Part shown: positions 1-11,649 of the stretch, piece by piece
How the letters are laid out: each line of letters starts with the position of its first letter
Position numbering within the stretch: the stretch's first letter is position 1
Origin: Verticillium longisporum
Lineage: Eukaryota; Ascomycota; Sordariomycetes; Glomerellales; Plectosphaerellaceae
Length of the DNA: 64,000 nt
Assembly (NCBI GenBank): GCA_019188255.1
Contig: JAETXT010000006.1
Location: forward strand, 4,402,001-4,466,000
Direction of reading: 5' to 3'
Translations under genes and position numbers: made by a program
The notes under the pieces: model-generated
The model's database searches: none
What the model was told of the DNA's origin: nothing
The model's input: the letters and a program-made list of their open reading frames with translations, nothing else

Positions 1-388
1 GGTTTTGGTCTTACGTCGGCATTTCGAATTCCACCTGATGGGCAGAGGCTAGAGTCGGTCCAGGGTCCAAGGCGGAGCTTCATCGCCTCGCTGCCTTGAA
101 GGCATTTCGCGTGGCACTTTCGGTACCTGGAAAGGGTTGTATCATGGTAGATGCAAGAGACAGTATGATGTATCTACGATTGCCTCTCTCTCTCTATATA
201 TATCTAGGAGCTCTGCTCGTAATGTCTATTTCGATCCTCGCACTACTCACCTCATCCTCGCCTTGATCCTCACCAGCCTACATAAAGTCTTCATTCACTC
301 TTCGCAGTCTTCTCCATACTCAGCCAACGTCTTCATGCCTTGCTGCACTTCTATCCGAACCACTTCGTTGTCCACCAACTCCAACACA
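1..388. other. left-edge stretch, probable leader of the short spliced ORF
   Basis: No gene is supported here. The last 200 bases are pyrimidine-rich with many CT/TC tracts, as is common in fungal transcript leaders, and they run directly into the small spliced reading frame that starts at 389. A longer open frame from 137 has no recognisable content. Confidence 0.4.
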
Positions 389-523
389 ATGACCACTTAC
401 AACGCTATCGTCGTCCGCTGCCGCACGGCCGTCTGCTCTGCCCCCCAGCCCGGTGACCCAAGTACGTTGCCCCCAAGCTCTTTCACACGACACCAGCTAA
501 CAGTTATGCTAGCCATTGGCTGA
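389..523 (+). CDS. candidate 27-residue spliced microprotein
   Basis: An ATG at 389 opens a short frame that is interrupted by what looks like a genuine intron at 462-512. The donor is GTACGT, a GCTAAC branch-like site lies about 11 bases before the end, and the acceptor is CTAG. Splicing joins exon 389-461 to 513-523 in frame and gives 27 residues beginning MTTYNAIVVRC and ending GDPTIG. Two Cys lie in the middle. There is no signal peptide, no CAAX end and no family that I recognise, so it is not a typical a-factor pheromone precursor. It may be a true microprotein, a regulatory short ORF, or simply part of a spliced non-coding RNA. The intron is better supported than the coding claim. Confidence 0.35.
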   Translation: MTTYNAIVVRCRTAVCSAPQPGDPSTLPPSSFTRHQLTVMLAIG

Positions 524-1616
524 AGCAGCTCACCTCGATAAACGAGAGGCTCTTGAGATCTACAAAACACGAGATATACAGCAACACCAAACAAAAAGAA
601 AAACGCCGCAGTACCCACCGGCACGTCCTGGGGGAGGGCTAAAAGGGGACCATCACCACTTAGAAGGCATGACTACACGGTCGATCACCACACAGTATAC
701 AGAACAGAAGCTCGTTGAGAAGCGCTGGCAGAAGTCGCAGGACGCATTGAGCCAGCGCGCGCACACGGACACACGAGACGCAGTCACGAGGACAGAATGA
801 CAAGAAGGAACACGGGAAATCCAGCTGGAGGGTGGCAGAGCGGGACTTAGACCTCGGAATGGGTTAAACATGGCAGTAAGGTACACGAGGAACGGCCATG
901 TTCGGTACAACATGCTATGAGACGATACGATGCGCACGTGGAGAACTCCAAATATACGATATGACTCTTAAACCTTTTTCGCCTTTCTTTTTTTTTCCGC
1001 TTCCCCCCGCTCTAGTGAATATGTGTGTGATTCGTGGTCGAGAGGTTCTGGCGTGCTTTACTTCGAGCCTTGATTCGCAAAGAAGCAAATCGCGGTCGTA
1101 ACATAGCCACAGTCATGTGATTGTGACACGCACTTTTTTGCCTTTTCTGGGGGATTTCATTTTCAGCCTTATTGGCATTCTTCTGGTTGGAAATACGATC
1201 GGGTCGGTCTTCATTGGTCTATGGCTGCTGCTGCTGTGGTCGTGGTGGTGTGTACCGTACCGAAAACCTACCAGAGATCGAACTGTACCCAAGGCAAGGA
1301 AGTGTAAAGGAGGGGCGGTTGAGCGAAGGGGTCCAGGGAGAAGGAGGGGGGGGTTTGTTTGGTTTGGATGTCCTGCAGGGGTGGGGTGCGGTCCACTCTA
1401 GGCAAACAGACGTCAGTCAATCACCTCAGTCAAGACGTCCTGCCTGCCACTGACTGCCTAGGCGCGCCTGTCAACATGGGATGAAGTGTAGGAACGCTGG
1501 TGTGCCGTCATACGAGATCTTTTTTTAAAATTTGGCATCGACGATCAGGACTGGAAGCGAGCTGTCGAAACACTCCCTCTCGATGACGGCGACTTGACGG
1601 CCGAGACATCGTTGCC
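524..1616. other. spacer, no gene seen
   Basis: Open frames on both strands are short, overlapping and of low complexity. The first few hundred bases could be the 3' untranslated part of the transcript at 389-523. T-rich tracts near 980-1000 and 1515 are the only compositional marks. Confidence 0.4.
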
Positions 1617-3465
1617 ATGGCGGGGTCAAGGGCATCCTCGTTCCTTTCGGACCTTTCTGAGAAGTCCTCGCCAGACTCCTTCGCCACAGCCGTCCAGACA
1701 CCGGGCGGTGTCGCAACAAACGAAGACAAGACGCCCAGCATACACAACGATGATGGTGCTGCTATCCATTCAACATCTGTGTATCACGAGGCGGCACCCC
1801 TCCGTCGCGAGCTGGAGGCGCAATGCAAGATCCTGCTCGAGGAACAACTCTGTACCTCCCCCCCTTCCCCCCACGCCTCACCCACGCTTCTCGAACTTGA
1901 GACGTACTGACGCAGATTTCCAAGACACGAAAGCTATTTTCATGCTCAGCCAGATGCTCACCGCGGGCCATGCGCGCAAGGACGGTCTGCCGAAGCCAGC
2001 GACTGTCGCTCCCGCTGGCCAGCTGGCTCTCCTGTCCACCCTTACTGTGCACCCCCACCGCACGACGCGGCTCAAGGAGGATGACGATGGCGTCGTAGTC
2101 GGCGAAACCTGGACTTATCTGAAGGGCGTGCTCGCCATCGCAGGGCCGCTGAACGCCGATTTCAAGACGGCATTTGCATTTCGTGGGCCGTATCGGCCCC
2201 ATCGTCGGCATGTCGCTGCTGGCGATGACGATGACGACGGCATTGACGAGGAAAAGATTTACAACAAGTATGCCAACGAGGAAAGCCTCTTCCACTTGGC
2301 TGAAGATTTCTGGCACGTCGTCGGCTGGGGTTTCCTTTGCAGCAGCCTGCATGGGCATCGATGGCCATATTGGAAGGTTTGGCTGGAGTTCATGGTGGAG
2401 GCACTCGAGACCGATTGGTCGCAGCGGGCATTACTCGATGCGGATGAACTGGTGCAGTCCGATGAGAAGCCTTGCACCAGGCATCGCGAGGAGTCTCTGT
2501 TTATGATGTACACCAACCATATGCGGTCCGGCCGCGCACGGATGAGCCGCATGATGAAGGCCATCTTTGCAGACGGCCAGCAGGTGTCGCAACGACTGTT
2601 CCAGGAGATATTCCGCAACGAATCCAAGCAGCTCACGCAGGAGGATAGGCAGGAAGCCCAAAGGATCCCCACTGCCGTTGATGTGGAACAGGGCGAGTAC
2701 GGGGGCTACATGGACCTTACGGATTCCGACGACGACCTCGACCTCGACGCCGCCAACCGTTCGCCATGGTCGACCCCGCGGAGCCCTCGCCAACTCATCC
2801 ACGAGGACACTCCCGACGGCATGATGGAGGCAGCTCCCCTGCGCATCCGCATATTCGCCCTTGTGGCGGGAGCTGCTTTTGCCCTTCCCACAGCGCTGGC
2901 TGACTTTAAAGACGTGTTCGTCGAGTTCGTCCGGCAACTGAAGGACCTGCCACCGCCAAAGCTCCAGCTCTATCTGTCGTCGCTACTTGATGTTGCTACA
3001 GCGAACGGGGCAGACGGTTCCGTCGCGATTGAAGTTCTAGGGTTCCTTCTTGACAGCCTGCTGCCACCAAAGTACGAAGATCCAGCTGACTACAACGACG
3101 AAGCAAAGGGGGGCTTTTTCGTGATCACGGCGGAAACACTGACACGAAGCTTCCTGCCATGGCCGGCAAACACTGACGATCTGGATGACAACGTGAAGCT
3201 GGCGTTGGTGCTTGAAGCTGCGCTGCTGATCATCCCGGCGGACGACCCCGACACACATAGAGGGGCGCTACGGGCGGCGGCGGCCAAGGGGATCGAGGCC
3301 AGGAAGGAGAGGACGAAGAAATCGCAGGGCAGAGGTTTCCGCGGAGCGAGGAAGAAGGCGAACGCGCCGAGTAGGAGGGATCTGTACCTCAGAGAAATGA
3401 TGGACCTGACAGGGGAGAGGATACTTGCGTACATCGACGGCATCGAGGGTGTGGATGCTCGATGA
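1617..3465 (+). CDS. unrecognised 594-residue protein
   Basis: I do not recognise the family. The start at 1617 lies in a good context (GCCATGG). A 64-base intron at 1852-1915 joins exon 1 (1617-1851) to exon 2 (1916-3465) in frame, reading ...LLEEQLYFQDTKAIF. Without the intron, exon 1 stops at 1910. The protein is mixed: a Ser/Thr-rich N-terminus to about residue 60; a region with aromatic-rich segments around residues 200-300 (FHLAEDFWHVVGWGF, then WPYWKVWLEFMVEALE); an acidic DDD/DLDLD linker near 355-370; and a helical C-terminal part ending in a basic, Arg/Lys-rich segment around 540-575. No signal peptide or membrane segment is evident, and the basic patches would suit a nuclear protein. 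It lies head-to-tail with KTI12. Confidence 0.75.
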
Positions 3466-3892
3466 CTCAAATGTGAGGCCTCAATGCTGAAGCTCCAATA
3501 GACGTACTTCCTTGACCATCAGATGCGTGGTGATGCGTCAACCATTGTGCCGCCGGGGGACTCTGTGAAACGTCCAATGGTGGATCAATATAAACTTGAT
3601 TTGGTTCCCTCACAAACCCTGTAAATCTGCGCCTCATTCATGATGTATCGAAGGAAGCACATCGCGAGATGCTGGTTGAGGTGACTACCTTTATGACATG
3701 TGAGATCTGACGTTGGGGGACCCATGCTGTGTGGAGGAAAGCGGAAGGCCGTCCATCTTGGGCAGGTGGGGTTGCAGATCGGGAAAATTCCAGCCTCGCC
3801 ATCTATCAAGCTTCCATCTCGACAAACCCAGGACTATTCAACTGCTCGACTAGGCCTCAATCTTGAATCATCATGCCCAAAGGTTGATCACC
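3466..3892. other. intergenic region carrying the KTI12 promoter and a uORF
   Basis: This 427-base spacer separates two same-strand genes. It must hold the 3' end of the upstream gene and the KTI12 promoter. Its last bases contain a five-codon upstream ORF (3873-3887). Nothing else is visible. Confidence 0.5.
3873..3887 (+). promoter_or_regulatory. minimal uORF just before the KTI12 start
   Basis: The frame is ATG-CCC-AAA-GGT-TGA. Its stop codon ends five bases before the KTI12 ATG at 3893 (TGATCACCATG). A scanning ribosome would meet it first, so it could lower KTI12 translation or require leaky scanning. Whether it lies in the mature leader depends on the transcription start, which I cannot see. 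Confidence 0.4.
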
Positions 3893-4985
3893 ATGCCTGT
3901 ACGTCTCTTTCCCTCCATCCCAACCCTGTTCTGTAACCCCCGCCATCACGACATACACCTAATGCGCCCAGCTCATCGTAGTAACGGGCCTCCCAACATC
4001 GGGCAAATCCCACCGCGCCGCCCAACTCCATGCCTACCTCGCGTCGCACCTCGCGGCCTCACCCTCGAAGCCTCCGTACCGCCTTCATCTCATCTCCGAC
4101 GAGTCCCTCTCGATACCCCGTTCCGTCTACGACCTCTCCGCGACGCCAGCTCATGTGCGCTCGGCCAACGCCTCGGAGAAGGATGCCCGCGCGACGACGT
4201 ACGCGGCCGTCAAGCGCGTTCTCTCGGACCGCGACATAGTCATCCTCGACGGGGGCAACTACATCAAGGGGTGGCGGTACCAGCTCCACTGCGAGGCCAA
4301 GGCCGTCAGGACCCCCTGCGCGCTGCTGCAGATTGGCTGCTCCGTCGACCGGGCGCGGTCGGTCAACGAGGCGCGGCTCAAGGCGAAAGAGGCAGCAGCA
4401 GCAGCAGCAGAAACTTCAGAAGATGGCGACACGACCGGCGACAACGTCCCGACGACAGAAGCGTACGAGCCCGCCAACTGGGAGAACCTCGTGTTCCGCT
4501 ACGAGGAGCCGAACCCCATGACGCGGTGGGACAGCCCCCTCTTCACGCTCATCTGGGAGGACGACGACGCGCAGCCCAACTCGGCCTTCGCGCCACTGTG
4601 GGAGGCTGTGGCGGGCGAGGGGCGCAAGGCCGTCAAGCCCAACCAGGCGACGGTGCAGCGCAGCCGCGACGCGGGCGGGGACTACCTGTACGTGCTCGAC
4701 CGGGAGACGCAGGACATCGTGCGTCGGATCCTCGAGGGGCAGGGCGAGGAGGGAGGCGGGACCGTCAGCGTGCCGAACGGCGGGGGCGCCCAGGCGAGGG
4801 AGCTGACGGTCGAGCTCCCGGGGCGGAAGCTCGGGGTGCCGCAGATGCAGAGGCACCGGAGGGCGTTTGTGGGGCTGAACCGCGGCGGCATCGGGCTTGA
4901 GGGCGTCGGCGAGTTCACCGTCACGAGGATGAGGGAGGGTTTCGTGGGGTACCTCAACGATGCCTTTGACAAGGAGGATGTGTAG
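3893..4985 (+). CDS. KTI12: KTI12, Elongator-associated P-loop protein
   Basis: Kti12 is the P-loop partner of the Elongator complex needed for tRNA wobble-uridine modification. Exon 1 is only ATGCCT (3893-3898). A 73-base intron (3899-3971) with a GTACGT donor joins it to 3972-4985, giving 339 residues that begin MPLIVVTGLPTSGKS. The Walker A loop (GLPTSGKS) sits at residues 8-15, the family's usual place. Further family landmarks are HLISDESL, then DGGNYIKGWRYQLHCEAKA, and NWENLVFRYEEPNPMTRWDSP. An Ala-run plus acidic linker (about residues 145-165) separates the kinase-like part from the C-terminal domain and is a species-specific insertion. Longer reading frames on the same stretch are shadows in GC-rich DNA. 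Confidence 0.93.
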
Positions 4986-7497
4986 GCTGGCACCATTGCA
5001 TGCTGGGGCTGCGGCCAACAGGCCGGCTACCAGGCACTTGCTTTTACGAATAATGATACCTCGAGGCAGGACTTGCCTGTTTGCACTCACATCTTGTTGT
5101 AAGTTTCGGCAATCATTGTGTGGAACAGTATCTTTGGCAGCATAGCACATGTACTGCCCAAGCCACCAGGTAAGAAATGGCCAGCACACTCGATGGGAAA
5201 ACGCGGTGGCTTGACAACGTGCTCAGCGCTACAAGCTCGGCGCATGTCACGATGCCGAGACCCAGGCGGCCGGCACGTATCGTGGATGCCAAGTGCTAAG
5301 AGGCCAGCCTGGACCGCGACGGGCCTCGTCTGGCGTGGGCAAGCAACCTGATTTCGAAGGGTGGACTTTTCCCTTTGGGACAAAAATACGTCCTAAACCT
5401 GCAGCACATCACGATATCGACGTTGGCTTCGATGGCGCGTCGGCCGCATTGGGATGAGACGAACGAAGAGCCGCAGAGCACCCCGCTACTTTGTTCCCAG
5501 CGGCCTCGCATCCGTCAGGTTTCTGGTTTCTGGAAGCTTGGGAGGCAAGGGGATCTTCAAGACATCTTTCGACGATCGAGTTGTGGCCGGCTTGCGCCGA
5601 CTGTGCGCCTGTCTGTGCAACATGTAGCCCCAGCCCTACCTGCGTAATGACGATATTGTGAGACAGAGGATGCAGCATCACGCATGAACTTTGACGGCAC
5701 GGCAAGACCACACGTAGCACAGCAGGGCCATATCCGGCAAACTCGGCATCGCGAACGGTTCAGAACTGGTTTTCAGACAGGGAGCCAAGCACCGGGTGGA
5801 GGTGGCCTGATGGCGCGTCCTCCCTACAGCTGGCAGCCAGCCGGTGAAGGCAGGTGTACAGCATCCTCTCCTTATTCAAGCGCCTCACAGTGGCAGTTGA
5901 CTGGTTGACTCGTGGGGGTCTTGGCGCGCGGTGGTGCGAGAATGACGCAGAGGTCCACCACCCTTCCACAGAGCGGTCGGTGCGTTCCCCACGCGCGACA
6001 AGCTTTGCCAAGAGGCAGCAGCCAAGACGGGCGGGCAGGCTGTAAAGTTTTGCGGACGATCCGCCAGGCTGGGGGGGATGGAAGCCTTCATAGGAAACGC
6101 CGGGACGGCTGCAATTGAGCTTGGCTTTAAGCTTCTGTTATACTTTCCACCGGTGCCTCGTTACGTGGTGGATTTAAAAACCCCCCTCAGACAAACCACC
6201 GGGTGCGAGAGAGGGGCGGGCTGAAGAACGTGGGCTTGGGCGGACGGTTTATCGTGCGCATGGCGGCAGAGAGGGCCGCTAGAGGTTACTGAGCATTGGG
6301 CCCATCGACTTTTGGCTCACTTCATCGGTAACCATCCCAGGCGTTCGCAGTCGGAGGGTTTCATCTCGTGATGTCGTGCCCTTGCTGGTAGCAGTGTAGA
6401 CATTTCTTGTGCCCACGTGAATCTCTCCATTGACAGGCGGACAGCGTGCACTGTTCCAAGTCGCCTACAGGCTCAGAAAAGCTCGGCAATTGGGGAGAAA
6501 AGGATGTATCGAGCTCATCTTTGTTGAGTCTTCCTCAGCGTGACGAGCCAGTTTCGAGAGTACCTGACTGCAAGTGATTGTGCGGGGACCATGGTCTGGA
6601 CTTTGCTGTCTGGTTTTGGGGCCATGCTTGGTAATTGGGGTGATTTATCTGACTGGGACTCGGTCAATGCCTGCTAACCCCCCCGTACCTTGGAAGCGCG
6701 CGACGGAGGGAAGGCCATCAATGGCGTCCAGAACAGCCACATAAAAGAGTCCCTTGCCGTACCTGGCTTGCTTCCTCAGGTACATGTAGATAGATAGATG
6801 TATAAGACAAAGCGGGGATGATTGACTGGAGGAAAGAGACGACAGTAGAAGAAGAGGAGGCGTGAAGAGACAGAAGAGTAGGAGAGTGGCAGTTGGCGCA
6901 CTGTGATAGCCCGCAAGACACGGTGCGAGAGAGCCCGTTGCTGGCTCGTGGGTGGCAGGGCTAGCCAGTCAGATGAAGCGGGTCCACATCATTTCCCCTT
7001 TTCACCAGCCAAAAGGCAGTGGGTGGGCCTGGTGTGCTGCGTCGATGGTGCCGAACGCGCGCTCCCACCCCCTCCTTTTGCCATATAACTGTGGTGGGTG
7101 TTCATCCTTTTCCGTCCTTGTCCGTTCATAGCCTGTCCATGTGGGAGAGGGGGTACGGGAGGATTCGTGTCGCCATTAAATCAAAATCGCCAGGGGGTGG
7201 ACATGGGAGAGAATCGCAATGATCCGCAACAACGGAGGGGTTGAGCACTGCACATCACACTGTACCCAACTGCGTCTGTATCAAGTTTTCAATGCCGTGC
7301 TGTCCAACAGGAACAGGAACCCCGAACTGTGGGCGAATGCCGCAAAACAAGTTGACGTTTCATCGCGACATCCATGAGCTTCGTGCGGCACGGACGCGTC
7401 CAGGGCTCCCCATACGTATTCTCTCTCTCTCTCGTCGACCCGTCGTACCTAGTAAGGCAGGCATGTACTATATCTGAGATGGGATGCTTGTTGTGTC

Positions 7498-7522
7498 CAG
7501 TGCAGTGCAGTGCAGTACAGTG
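7498..7522. repeat. GTGCA pentanucleotide tandem repeat
   Basis: A short run of about four to five CAGTG/GTGCA units, slightly degenerate at the right end. It lies in a gene-free stretch. Confidence 0.7.
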
Positions 7523-7570
7523 CTTTGCGATGCACTCAATTACCGAGTCTCGCCTGTAGGTGTCCGTGTC

Positions 7571-7650
7571 CTGTACCTAGGTACCTAGGTGAGGTGCCAC
7601 GAGAGTGGCTGTCACTGTAGTGGGTAAGGTACCGAGGGTACCTTACTTCT
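7571..7650. repeat. TACCTAGGTA-type palindromic cluster upstream of palH
   Basis: Overlapping self-complementary words read GTACCTAGGTACCTAGGT at 7573-7590. A second palindrome-like pair (GGTACC...GGTACC) follows at about 7628-7642. The same word family recurs in many other spacers of this window and in none of the coding exons. Confidence 0.75.
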
Positions 7651-9129
7651 CGGTCCCGACAGCCCCCGATGGCGGTCCCCTGCTGCTGGGACTGTTCAAC
7701 GAGGCAATGCAGCGCCGATCAGAAGGGGTCCATTTGGCCGGGCTGTTCTTCTTCAATGTGCTGTGCTTCATCACTTGTTTTGTTCCTGGCCAAGCATCGC
7801 ATCACCACGACTGCGAATGCACCACAAGATACCGACCGAGGCCTTGATTGCTTGTTGTGATGTTCGGCCTGCGAGCCTGCCAGTCCCCAGCGACCCTGTC
7901 AGTCTGGCGGCATTGTGGACAATCTAGTTCCGGGCATGATCCATTTGGACAGCCAGAGAAAGTGACAGGTGAGCAAGGCCCCCTTGTGGGCCTCACTGAA
8001 CTCGAGCCAGTTTTTAGTTTCGCCACCGTCCACCCACGGCCGGGTCAATTCAGATCTCTGCACGCCGCCAGCACCACGGCGCGCACGCTTCTAACGCTGC
8101 GAGGCGTGCGCTGTGGACTGCTACGAAGTACACCCAGAGGGCACCCCCACACTGTCTGAATGGGCGGACTGACTTGCACGGTGCTCCTCCGTATCGCACC
8201 GTGTGCAACTGCTGCGCCTGTCTGGTTCCCCGGCATGGACCCCGGTTCCCCCCCTTGCTCCTTCTGTTTCTCTCATATCCATCTGTCTCCCCTCGAAGTC
8301 CGGTTATCCTGCTGTGCCCGCGAATCCGCCCGTCCACTGTCGCTGCCGCTTCCTTCAACCACGCACCAAACATACTCTCGAGACAAACCACAGTCCAAAC
8401 AATCCGGCCTCACAGTCCCTCGATATCCAGCAAGCGACACCCTGACGATACTCACCGGCCCAGCCTGAACGCTCGTTTCTATCAATCCGGATTTTGCATT
8501 CTTGAGCGACCCCCCTGGGAGACCAGTACCAGACACCTTCCCCCAAATCTGCAGTACGCGTTCCCAAGCCTCTCGGCGCCCAGCCATCGATCAGTGCCAA
8601 CATCCCCACAATCTTGTCTTGTCCGACACTTGATGATCGCCTCTTGACATCGCCCTACCTGCGCCTTGTCTGGACACGATACCCTGACTGCCGTCGACCT
8701 CACTTTGAAAAGGCTGTCGCGACGACGACCGAACCCGGCGTTCCATCTCAACCGACTCGTCCTTCGACCCGTCGGCTACGCTGTCCCGACTCGCACCCAT
8801 CTATCTACCCGGAGTCTCCCACAGCGCGCGTCTTGTGCTCTTCTTCGCCACGACTACGACGACGATTCTCAATCGCGACACGACCTGATCGACTACCTGC
8901 GACTTGAAGTGACGGTCCGAACCTTGCGTGTTCTCGATCGCAACGAACACTCCGTACCTTCCAACCCAACTACTTCCGATCCCCAAAACCTGCTCATGCG
9001 ACGACCATCCAATGGCGATTGAGTAATCGCTCTCGAACACCTCGCTCCCTCCTCCTCCCTCCATCGTTGAGCGGCCGGCCGCCTTGTGTGTCCTTTGCAG
9101 GTCAGCACACGCCAGTTCGGTCCGCCACC

Positions 9130-11649
9130 ATGGCTGCGAGCGTGAGTTCCTGGCTCGCGGCCGCGACGCCCACACCAACCCTCGCCTCCGTTGCTTCCAA
9201 ATGTGCGACAACGCTCTCTGTCGGTGCCGTCCTATCCTTCGGCCCCGGCCACCCCTTGACCACGCTCACCCACGCTGCCCTTCTCGAGACCCCCTGCGCC
9301 GCTGGTCAGACGCCGACGTCCTCGTCATTACCGTCCGTCCTGCTGGCCAACGCGGAGGGCATCGATGCCCTCGACGCTGAAACGAGCGGCGGCTCGCCTC
9401 AATTCTCCGACTTTCGCGATGCCTTTTACGAGTCGACCTTCCCCGTCTGCTACGTTCTCGCCGCCACGACTGTCACCGCCTACATGCTCGTCATCATGCT
9501 CTTCGTCACCCCACGCTCCTTCCTCGACGGCGGCGTTGCCTATCTTGGCCGCAGCGGCTTCACCGGCAGCTCGCCCAACGGCATCAGCATCGGTGGCCGC
9601 CCGTGGCTACAGAAAGTAGCCGCCATGACTGTCGCCATCTCCCTAACCATTGCCACTGCCGATACGTTTCGCGTCGCTGAAGAGCAGTATGCCTGGGGTG
9701 TGCAAAACGCAGATCAGTTGCAGTCTGAAGTCATGGACAGCACTGAACTTAAAATCATGCGCCTCATTTCCGACACGTTTCTGTGGCTGGCGCAGGCGCA
9801 AACCTTGATCCGCCTCTTTCCACGCCAGCGTGAAAAGGTCATTATCAAATGGACCGCCTTTGCCCTCATCACCCTGCAAGTCATCTTCAGTGCACTAAAC
9901 AGCTTTTACTATCTCACGAGTGGCAGCAACGGCAACGCGAGGCCGCAGAGCTTCGTTGACGCCGTTCCCGCTCTCAGCTACTTATTCCACCTTTCTCTGG
10001 GCCTGCTCTATGCTGCCTGGGTTATTTACTATGCGCTCATGAAGAAGCGCTACGCATTCTATCATCCCTTGATGAAGAATATGCCACTCATCTCAGCTCT
10101 TTCCATCCTCTCCATCCTCATTCCTGTTGTCTTTTTTGTCTTGGATATATCTAGGCCAGAATTTATCGGCTGGGGCGAATATGTTCGTTGGGTAGGTGCC
10201 GCCGCAGCCAGTGTGGTTGTGTGGGAATGGGTTGAGAGGATAGAAGCCCTGGAGCGAGAAGAGAAGAAAGACGGCATCCTAGGACGCGAGGTTTTCGACG
10301 GCGACGAGATGGTGGAGGCTTCCGCCTCAGACTTCCCCTGGCTACGGCGCAGGAGGAACCGGAAAAGCCAGGCCGGCGGAGGGGCAGGAAGCAGTGGTGC
10401 AGCTGGAAATGGCGGTGGCGTTGGCGATAGCGGAGGCGGCGGCGGCGACGGAGGCCAAGGAACCTCGACGGCTGCGAGACTCATGGCGTGGCCAGGTCTG
10501 ACGTCGATTCCTTCCAAATACCAAGGCAACTTTCGCCAACAGCAGCAGCAGCAGCAGCAACAACAACAACAGCCGGCAGCACGCAGCGCCGACGCGACGC
10601 AGCAAGCTCGTGTATCAGCTGCCGGCACGATCCAACCACCACTGTGGCCAGCTCGCCCGCCTCCGGCCATAACCCCCGTGAGCAGGGCCGACACGGCCAG
10701 CGCAGCAAGCACCGACTATGCTGTAAGGTACAAGCCCGCTTCAGACACAACGAATCGTACGCCCGACACGCACCCTCGACGAACCCCGCCGGCAGCGGCA
10801 ACAATACCGGCATCGGCACCAGTCCGGCCATCTCCTTCATCGTCGACAAGCCGGAGCACAGGCACCACCGAGTCAGACAGTGACGGGGTGGCTGTCGCAG
10901 CACCCGTACCAAGGCAGGCGGCTGTTGCCAAGAACATTGACCCGGAGGCGCAGCAAACCGACACGACGACGCAAGGCCGGAGTAGGTGGCGAGCCCTCAC
11001 GGCCGCGACCAACCCGCTCTTCAACAGACAGGGACGTGATCGTCCGCCAGCGGCTGTGGCACCGCACACGGCTGCAGCGGCCGGTGAGCATCGGACACGG
11101 GATCAGTACGCCAGCAGCGGCGGGCGATGGGACTTGAGGGCGCGACAAGAAGTCTTTGCGGGGACGCAGGGGGAGAAGGTACGCGAGAAGATGCAGCCGC
11201 CGCCCGAGACGGACAGCCTGCCGGTGACGGTCATCCCGGCGCCGCCGCGGCAAGGAGCGGCACTGGCACGTCTCCTCGAGGAAGAAGGAATAGACGACGG
11301 CCGGTCGCCGCTGGAGCGAAGCACGAGCGGCGGATCGGTCTTTCCGACGTTCCCTGGCATCGGGACAGGCGCTCTGCTGCACGCCCTGGCCAGGGCGACG
11401 GGCGACGTGTCACGACAGGCGCCACGAGGAATGGGCGCCTCGGTCGACACGGCGTCGGTGAACGTGAACTCGAGCCGGCCGCCGCTGTGGCCGGGCGTGC
11501 GAACACAGCCGAGCTACGAGCGGGCGGCGACGACGACGACGACGACGACTACGACGACGTACGAGTACGAAGACGCATCGGACGTTCAGACACCAACGGA
11601 GCACAGCAGGCGGGAGACGGAGGGCTCACGAGGGCCGTCTGCTCCATGA
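9130..11649 (+). CDS. palH: PalH/Rim21, ambient-pH sensor
   Basis: PalH is the plasma-membrane receptor that starts the PacC alkaline-pH signalling cascade. The uninterrupted 839-residue frame starts at 9130 in a Kozak-like context (GCCACCATGG). It has seven hydrophobic segments at about residues 99-130, 158-180, 215-230, 241-262, 281-304, 318-340 and 351-372, preceded by an extracellular N-terminus. The family signature follows the last segment: VVWEWVERIEALEREEKKDG and GREVFDGDEM. The remaining half is a long, low-complexity cytosolic tail with a Gly-rich stretch, a poly-Gln run near 470-482 and a Thr run near 799-808. This tail is where PalF-type arrestins bind in characterised fungi. In-frame ATGs upstream (from 9019) lack conserved content, so 9130 is preferred. 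Confidence 0.93.
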   Translation: MAASVSSWLAAATPTPTLASVASKCATTLSVGAVLSFGPGHPLTTLTHAALLETPCAAGQTPTSSSLPSVLLANAEGIDALDAETSGGSPQFSDFRDAFYESTFPVCYVLAATTVTAYMLVIMLFVTPRSFLDGGVAYLGRSGFTGSSPNGISIGGRPWLQKVAAMTVAISLTIATADTFRVAEEQYAWGVQNADQLQSEVMDSTELKIMRLISDTFLWLAQAQTLIRLFPRQREKVIIKWTAFALITLQVIFSALNSFYYLTSGSNGNARPQSFVDAVPALSYLFHLSLGLLYAAWVIYYALMKKRYAFYHPLMKNMPLISALSILSILIPVVFFVLDISRPEFIGWGEYVRWVGAAAASVVVWEWVERIEALEREEKKDGILGREVFDGDEMVEASASDFPWLRRRRNRKSQAGGGAGSSGAAGNGGGVGDSGGGGGDGGQGTSTAARLMAWPGLTSIPSKYQGNFRQQQQQQQQQQQQPAARSADATQQARVSAAGTIQPPLWPARPPPAITPVSRADTASAASTDYAVRYKPASDTTNRTPDTHPRRTPPAAATIPASAPVRPSPSSSTSRSTGTTESDSDGVAVAAPVPRQAAVAKNIDPEAQQTDTTTQGRSRWRALTAATNPLFNRQGRDRPPAAVAPHTAAAAGEHRTRDQYASSGGRWDLRARQEVFAGTQGEKVREKMQPPPETDSLPVTVIPAPPRQGAALARLLEEEGIDDGRSPLERSTSGGSVFPTFPGIGTGALLHALARATGDVSRQAPRGMGASVDTASVNVNSSRPPLWPGVRTQPSYERAATTTTTTTTTTYEYEDASDVQTPTEHSRRETEGSRGPSAP

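Larger units (their letters stand above)
4986..9129. other. 4.1 kb gene-free stretch upstream of palH
   Basis: All frames are broken and overlap on both strands; none shows family content. From about 8200 to 9129 the DNA is pyrimidine-rich with CCAAC/ACTCC words typical of fungal leaders, so much of that part may be the palH promoter and 5' UTR. A TTTGCAG immediately upstream (9093-9099) could end a leader intron. Short repeats at 7498-7522 and 7571-7650 are listed separately. Confidence 0.5.

Noticed and set aside
3863..4900. 345-codon frame overlapping KTI12
   Set aside because: Arg-rich shadow frame; the KTI12 frame in the same DNA carries all conserved motifs.
4986..9129. PacC (GCCARG) sites in the palH upstream region
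   Set aside because: The hexamer does occur, but it is too short and too frequent in GC-rich DNA to be evidence of regulation.
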